This document shows, piece after piece, positions 13,102-16,519 of a stretch of 16,519 bases of DNA (the stretch's first letter is position 1; each line of letters opens with the position of its first letter). The translations under genes were made by a program, and so were the position numbers. The stretch is from an uncultured Arthrobacter sp. (GTDB taxonomy: Bacteria > Actinomycetota > Actinomycetes > Actinomycetales > Micrococcaceae). The notes under the pieces are model-generated. The model made no database searches. It was given only the letters and a program-made list of their open reading frames with translations, and had not been told where the DNA came from. The stretch is taken from positions 1 to 16,519 of the forward strand of contig CALMVY010000170.1 of the NCBI GenBank assembly GCA_937873245.1, written 5' to 3'.

Positions 13102-14256
13102 ATGGATCCGGAACCAGCGGATTCATCTCCACGTCCTGTCCTCCCCCGCTCCGCAATCATCCTGCTCACTTTGGCCGGCGCGGCTGTCGTGGCTTTCGGC
13201 CTGGCCGCCATGCGGGGAATCGTCCTGCCCGTCTTCTTTGCGTTTGTCCTCACGCTGTGCGTCCATCCCCTGCGGCGCTGGATGCAGGGACGCGGAGTGC
13301 CCCGGGGAATCGCTACTGGGACCACCATCGCGGCAGTTTTTGCGCTGCTGATAGCCTTCGCGGCGATACTTGTTGCCTCGCTCGCCCAGTTCTCCGCTCT
13401 GTTGCCGCAGTATGCGCCGGAGCTCGCCGCGCTGGGGGCCTCCATTACCGCGACGCTGGAATCCGTGGGTTTCGGTCCTGAGCAGACTCAGGCCGTTCTG
13501 GAGGGGTTCACTCCCGGCCGCCTGATCAGCTTCATTGGTGGAGTCCTGGGAAACATCACGAGCATAGTGGGCAGCCTGGTGGTCATCCTGACGATGCTGA
13601 TTCTCATGGGGGTGGACGGCTCGCGCATGCCGGCCGTGCTGACGCATCTGAAGTACCACCGGCCGGACATGGTCAGCGCATTCAACGACTTTGGGCGCGG
13701 CGTCCGCCGATACATGGTGGCCACCACCGTCCTGGGGGTAGCCCAGGGCCTTTTCAACTGGCTCCTTCTGACCATCCTTCAGGTTCCCGGCGCCCTGCTG
13801 TGGGGATTGCTGTCCTTCATTTGCAGCTTCATTCCGAACATCGGCTACTTCATTGCGATCGTCCCCCCGCTGTTCTTCGGATTCCTCACAGGTGGCTGGC
13901 CGACCTTTTGGGCCATCATCGTCATCTACGGCGGGATCAACACGGTCATTCAGTCCATCATCCAGCCCAAGTACGTCGGCAATGCGGTGGCCCTCAGTGA
14001 GACGATAACGTTCGCCTCAGTGCTGTTCTGGGCCGTCATCCTTGGCCCGTTCGGCGCCATCCTCGCCGTGCCCCTCACGCTCCTCTCCCGCACAATCCTC
14101 CTCGACTCCGATCCAGCCATCGCGTGGTGGCGGCCCTTGACCGGTGACAAAAAGGACCTCGAGGTTATCCTCAAGCAAGAAGACGATGCGATTCGCGCAC
14201 GCCGGGCCCGTCGGGGAGCGGCTAATCCAGACCCCGGCAGCACCCCGAAGGCATGA
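13102..14256 (+). CDS. AI-2E family transporter (PerM-like)
   Basis: The 384-residue membrane protein has about eight helices, with an N-terminal pair (about residues 14-50), a central amphipathic region (about 90-150) and a C-terminal bundle containing LLWGLLSFICSFIPNIGYFIAIVPPLFFG, IQSIIQPKYVGNAVALSETI and LGPFGAILAVPLTLL. These three blocks are diagnostic of the AI-2E transporter family. Members export diverse small molecules or ions, and only some were linked to autoinducer-2, so the substrate is unknown. The start is ATG 13102 with GAAGGAGGGCTCC in front; an in-frame GTG at 13072 lacks such a site. The C-terminus is charged and disordered. The gene ends inside a hairpin, and the GAP-like gene starts 39 nt further on, so both may be one transcript. 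Confidence 0.92.
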   Translation: MDPEPADSSPRPVLPRSAIILLTLAGAAVVAFGLAAMRGIVLPVFFAFVLTLCVHPLRRWMQGRGVPRGIATGTTIAAVFALLIAFAAILVASLAQFSALLPQYAPELAALGASITATLESVGFGPEQTQAVLEGFTPGRLISFIGGVLGNITSIVGSLVVILTMLILMGVDGSRMPAVLTHLKYHRPDMVSAFNDFGRGVRRYMVATTVLGVAQGLFNWLLLTILQVPGALLWGLLSFICSFIPNIGYFIAIVPPLFFGFLTGGWPTFWAIIVIYGGINTVIQSIIQPKYVGNAVALSETITFASVLFWAVILGPFGAILAVPLTLLSRTILLDSDPAIAWWRPLTGDKKDLEVILKQEDDAIRARRARRGAANPDPGSTPKA

Positions 14257-14268
14257 CATGCCGTCGGG
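14244..14268 (+). terminator. Hairpin overlapping AI-2E stop codon
   Basis: CCCGAAGGCAT and ATGCCGTCGGG pair over 11 positions with one mismatch around a GAC loop. The stop codon TGA (14254-14256) lies inside the loop edge. TTCCC follows. It may end or attenuate the transcript before the GAP-like gene. Confidence 0.5.
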
Positions 14269-14295
14269 TTCCCGCACAGGCCAGGTGACTGCCGC

Positions 14296-15795
14296 GTGCT
14301 GAGCCTCGTCACCAGCCTGGCGCTGTTCGCCCTCGCGGGGGCGATCAGCACCGTGCCCGTGAGCATCACCATCATGATCCTGCTCTCCCCCGATCCGCGG
14401 CGCGGAGCTCTGCCCTTCCTGATCGGCAGTGTTGCCGGGTCAATCGTGGTTGTCGGTCTTTCGGCCGTCGGGCTCCAGCTCCTGCCTGGCCGGCCAACAC
14501 TGAGGCAGGACGAATTGCTTGCACAGATTGGTATGTTGGTCGGCGTCTTGCTCACGGGCTACGCCATGTACCTTTTCTGGCACAGAAGTGAGACCGACAG
14601 CGCCGTCGTCGGGAAACTCAAAACGCGGTTCCAATCCGCCCGCCCGTGGGAATTCATCGTCCTGGGCCTCGGCCTGAACCTGCGCCCCAAGGCGATCCTG
14701 CTCGCCGTCGCGGCCGGGGCAGTGATCAGCGTCCGGGAACCGCCGTTGTTTCAAGGAGCCTTACTCGTCCTCGCCTACGCCGTTGTCACGCAGTCAGCTG
14801 TCGTCGCGCCGATCGCCGTATGGCTGCACTCCCCGGAGCGGGCCGAAGTGCCGCTGACCGCGATCTACGATCCCGACCTTACGCTATCGCTGCCGCCGCG
14901 CACATCGGCGGCGAGCGGCATGAACGCCCAGCAGGCCAACATCGACAACATCGCGCACAACCTGGCCAACGTGAACACGTCGGGTTTCAAGAAGAGCCGC
15001 GTCGAGTTCGAGGATCTGGTCTATCAACAGATCAACGCGCCAGGGACGCCCACCGACGCGACGGCGGAATCGCCGATCGGTGTCGAACTCGGACTCGGGT
15101 CGCGAGCCGTCGCCATCTCCCGCGACTTCGCGAGCGGCACCTCGTCGAAGAACTCGAGCGCGGGGACGAAGAGCGCGACGACGATCCCGATCCGGTTTGA
15201 CTGGTCAGCGACCGACGCTGCCAGCGGGGTCGCCAGATATTCGGCCATGTTCAAGGCCGGAGGCACCACATCCGCACTTCCGCTGGGATCGGCGATGGCC
15301 GAAACGATCTCGCCCAACGTCAACCACACCGGAGCGTACAAGCTATCGGTCAATGCGCGCGATACCGCGGGCAACACCACCGCATATCGCTCGACGCCGC
15401 TGCTCAAAGTCAAGTCGTTCAGCGAAACCAGCGCCAACATCACCTACGCTGGCAGCTGGAAGACCGTCGCGGCGCCTGGCACGATCGGCGGATCAAAGAC
15501 CACGGCCAGCACCAAGGGTGCGACAGCCACCTTCAAATTCCTTGGTGAGCAGGTGGTGTGGGTAGCGTCGTACGCAACGAACCGAGGGCTGGCAGAGGTC
15601 TGGGTTGACGGACGCAAGGTCGCGACAATCAACCTGTACGGTCCATCGGCTGTGCGGAAGATTGCGTATGTCTCCCGGAAGCTGAAGCCCGGCGTCGTCC
15701 ACAAGCTTGAGATTCGCGTCCTTGGCACGAAGCAGACCGCCTCCAGCGGGACCACGGTCGATCTTGACGGATTCATCGTCGTCGATCAGCAGTAG
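14296..15795 (+). CDS. Chimeric ORF: truncated GAP/LysE-like membrane protein fused to unrelated segments
   Basis: One open frame of 499 codons starts at GTG 14296. Residues 1-192 are a GAP (Sap, sulfolipid-addressing-like) family membrane protein: five helices (about 4-30, 37-60, 76-98, 118-144, 150-177) with STVPVSITIMILLSPDPRRGALPFL and a later GLNLRPKAILLAVAAG. The family usually has a sixth helix and about 220-240 residues; here it breaks off after ERAEVPLTAIYD. Residues 204-282 are the FlgG flagellar rod N-terminal region, and residues 283-499 are an Ig-like plus C-terminal beta domain. No known protein combines these, so the real gene is probably only the first ~576 nt, cut off at a junction near 14872. 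A genuine fusion is conceivable but unlikely. Mycobacterial relatives help carry glycolipids across the membrane. Confidence 0.75.
   Translation: MLSLVTSLALFALAGAISTVPVSITIMILLSPDPRRGALPFLIGSVAGSIVVVGLSAVGLQLLPGRPTLRQDELLAQIGMLVGVLLTGYAMYLFWHRSETDSAVVGKLKTRFQSARPWEFIVLGLGLNLRPKAILLAVAAGAVISVREPPLFQGALLVLAYAVVTQSAVVAPIAVWLHSPERAEVPLTAIYDPDLTLSLPPRTSAASGMNAQQANIDNIAHNLANVNTSGFKKSRVEFEDLVYQQINAPGTPTDATAESPIGVELGLGSRAVAISRDFASGTSSKNSSAGTKSATTIPIRFDWSATDAASGVARYSAMFKAGGTTSALPLGSAMAETISPNVNHTGAYKLSVNARDTAGNTTAYRSTPLLKVKSFSETSANITYAGSWKTVAAPGTIGGSKTTASTKGATATFKFLGEQVVWVASYATNRGLAEVWVDGRKVATINLYGPSAVRKIAYVSRKLKPGVVHKLEIRVLGTKQTASSGTTVDLDGFIVVDQQ
14905..15141 (+). other. FlgG-like flagellar rod protein fragment
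   Basis: This segment encodes AASGMNAQQANIDNIAHNLA, then NVNTSGFKKSRVEFEDLVYQ and PIGVELGLGSRAVAISRDF. This is the classic N-terminal region of the distal rod protein FlgG. It lacks the initiator Met and first residues (normally M-x-R-x-L-x-T) and stops before the expected N-P-L-D-x-A-I-x-G-x-G-F-F block. The window has no other flagellar gene. A 10-bp direct repeat GCGAGCGGCA lies at 14911-14920 and 15130-15139, close to both edges; both copies encode natural Ala-Ser-Gly, so this may be coincidence. The source organism is probably different from the rest of the window. Confidence 0.85.
15142..15795 (+). other. C-terminal part of an Ig-like surface or secreted protein
   Basis: The frame continues with about 217 residues of beta-rich sequence. 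First comes an Ig/FN3-like repeat (FDWSATDAASGVARYSAMF to YKLSVNARDTAGNTTAY). A C-terminal jelly-roll-like domain follows, with ATFKFLGEQVVWVAS, a TNRGLAEVWVDGRKVATINLY strand pair and VHKLEIRVLGTK, ending at TAG 15793-15795. I know similar tails from large secreted proteins of soil Actinobacteria and Chloroflexi. It lacks its own start and signal peptide, so it is the 3' end of a gene whose front is missing at the junction near 15142. Confidence 0.65.
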
Positions 15796-15815
15796 TCTTT
15801 TCCGGGCCAGCGTCA

Positions 15816-15860
15816 GTCGCTGGGACTTCACGATGTGTAGCCCCAGCGACGCTCGTCGCT
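15816..15860. terminator. Overlapping hairpins between convergent reading frames
   Basis: GTCGCTGGG (15816-15824) pairs with CCCAGCGAC (15842-15850), and AGCGAC-GCTC-GTCGCT (15845-15860) forms a second, mutually exclusive hairpin. The second lies directly after the TAA of the minus-strand beta-helix gene. Together they fit a bidirectional terminator between two convergent genes, so this junction looks natural rather than artificial. Confidence 0.6.
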
Positions 15861-15861
15861 C

Positions 15862-16518
15862 TTACTGTTCTTCAGCGAGTGCTGAATCCTCGGCGAGCGC
15901 TGGGGTGACCTCGCGGTCAGCAGCGCGTTTGTTCGCCGCTCCTCGTGACGCACCCGCTACGTCGAACGCTTGAATTGTCCAGTTCTTTGCGCCTGGACTC
16001 TCAAGGTTGAGGCGCGACTTCAATGGCTCAATGGCGGCTGCGTCCTCTGTCCCCGCATCCATCTGGATGTGTGGTCGTCCACGAGCGGGTAACAGCTCGC
16101 TGTCAACGACCTGAACATTCTCAGGAAAACCATTGACCATTTCGCCAGTTTCTGGATTGGCCAGCGGAAACACCTGCATGCCGATCAGGATTTCACCACC
16201 GTTGGGATTGTCTGCCCCATTGTCGTACGAGCGTACATTCAGGAGTTGAACGCCTCGGCTTCTGCCCGCAATCCGCACTCCTCTGCGGCCGTTGGCAAAC
16301 GTCTCACAGTCTTCAAACGTCACGTCGTCGGACCATTCGCTGTTCAGTCCGTGGCGCTCATTGTCATGCGTCTTTGCTCGCACGACCCTGACCCCTAACG
16401 CGCCGTAGGTCGTCACACCTTGCCAGTCGTTATGATGGCTGACGACATCTTCAATGATGGTATTCGTCGGCCTCGACTCCTTCCACACATTCCCATCGAC
16501 GGAGATTCCACTACCGCC
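15862..16518 (-). CDS. Right-handed parallel beta-helix repeat protein, 5' end cut by window edge
   Basis: About 218 residues are visible and the frame is still open at the right edge (GGSGISVDGN precedes the first possible GTG at 16488), so this is a C-terminal fragment. Short repeated rungs can be seen: NTIIEDVVSHHNDWQGVTTY, VRVVRAKTHDNERHGLN, VTFEDCETFANGRRGVRIAG and VQLLNVRSYDNGADN, each with the beta-strand/turn/Asn-Gly pattern of pectate-lyase-like beta-helices. The C-terminal region is Ala/Glu-rich (ALAEDSALAEEQ). Such proteins are usually secreted or surface-bound polysaccharide-active or adhesive proteins; catalytic residues cannot be assigned. Base composition is visibly less GC-rich than the first 14 kb, supporting a different source. 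Confidence 0.72.
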   Translation of the reverse strand, partial: GGSGISVDGNVWKESRPTNTIIEDVVSHHNDWQGVTTYGALGVRVVRAKTHDNERHGLNSEWSDDVTFEDCETFANGRRGVRIAGRSRGVQLLNVRSYDNGADNPNGGEILIGMQVFPLANPETGEMVNGFPENVQVVDSELLPARGRPHIQMDAGTEDAAAIEPLKSRLNLESPGAKNWTIQAFDVAGASRGAANKRAADREVTPALAEDSALAEEQ

Positions 16519-16519
16519 A

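Noticed and set aside
14905..15141. A functional flagellar gene or flagellar operon
   Set aside because: Only about 79 internal residues of FlgG are present, without start or C-terminus and without other flagellar genes.
1..16519. CRISPR array, tRNA, rRNA, insertion sequence or phage genes
   Set aside because: No regularly spaced repeats, cloverleaf sequence, rRNA-like stretch, transposase motif or terminal inverted repeats were seen on reading both strands.

Overview
The window reads as high-GC actinobacterial DNA for about its first 14.87 kb. GC-rich third positions, GTG/TTG starts, lipobox lipoproteins, DUF6325-type and SHOCT proteins and an AI-2E/GAP membrane-protein pair all suggest a Micrococcaceae member such as Arthrobacter or Pseudarthrobacter. 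That placement is inference from gene style; there is no rRNA or other marker. The last ~1.65 kb does not look like the same genome.

Layout: (1) 1-951: a YnfA-type membrane protein followed by a decayed DsbA-like gene. (2) 955-3469, minus strand: a probable operon of lipoprotein, PLDc_N/SHOCT membrane protein and cardiolipin synthase, with a 17-bp palindrome upstream. (3) 3529-6868: a large ATP-dependent LuxR-family regulator (LAL/MalT type) divergent from a small potassium channel. (4) 6869-9540: regulatory DNA, a DUF6325-like gene with a small SHOCT gene, and a large integral membrane protein. (5) 9573-11357, minus strand: a second DUF6325-like gene with a tiny Arg/Asp-rich protein, then a class II glutamine amidotransferase. 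(6) 11374-12961: a third PLDc_N/SHOCT protein (minus), then a second lipoprotein + PLDc_N/SHOCT pair (plus). (7) 13102-14871: an AI-2E family transporter and a GAP/LysE-like membrane protein that loses its C-terminus. (8) 14872-16519: patchwork. A flagellar FlgG fragment, the C-terminal part of an Ig-like surface protein and a 5'-truncated parallel beta-helix protein are joined to the GAP gene. An assembly or amplification chimera is the simplest explanation.

The most interesting signal is regulatory. A 17-bp palindrome of consensus TCACCCgCnGcGGGTGA occurs at six intergenic positions (one degenerate). Five of them lie 64-87 nt upstream of a start codon. Four of those five are followed, 26-27 nt further down, by an AT(G/A)G(G/T) box that may be a -10 element. 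The genes behind these sites are two copies of one module (lipoprotein + PLDc_N/SHOCT), two copies of another (DUF6325 + tiny basic N-terminus protein) and the amidotransferase. This suggests a small co-regulated set of duplicated cell-envelope or stress modules. The regulator and function are not identifiable from the sequence.
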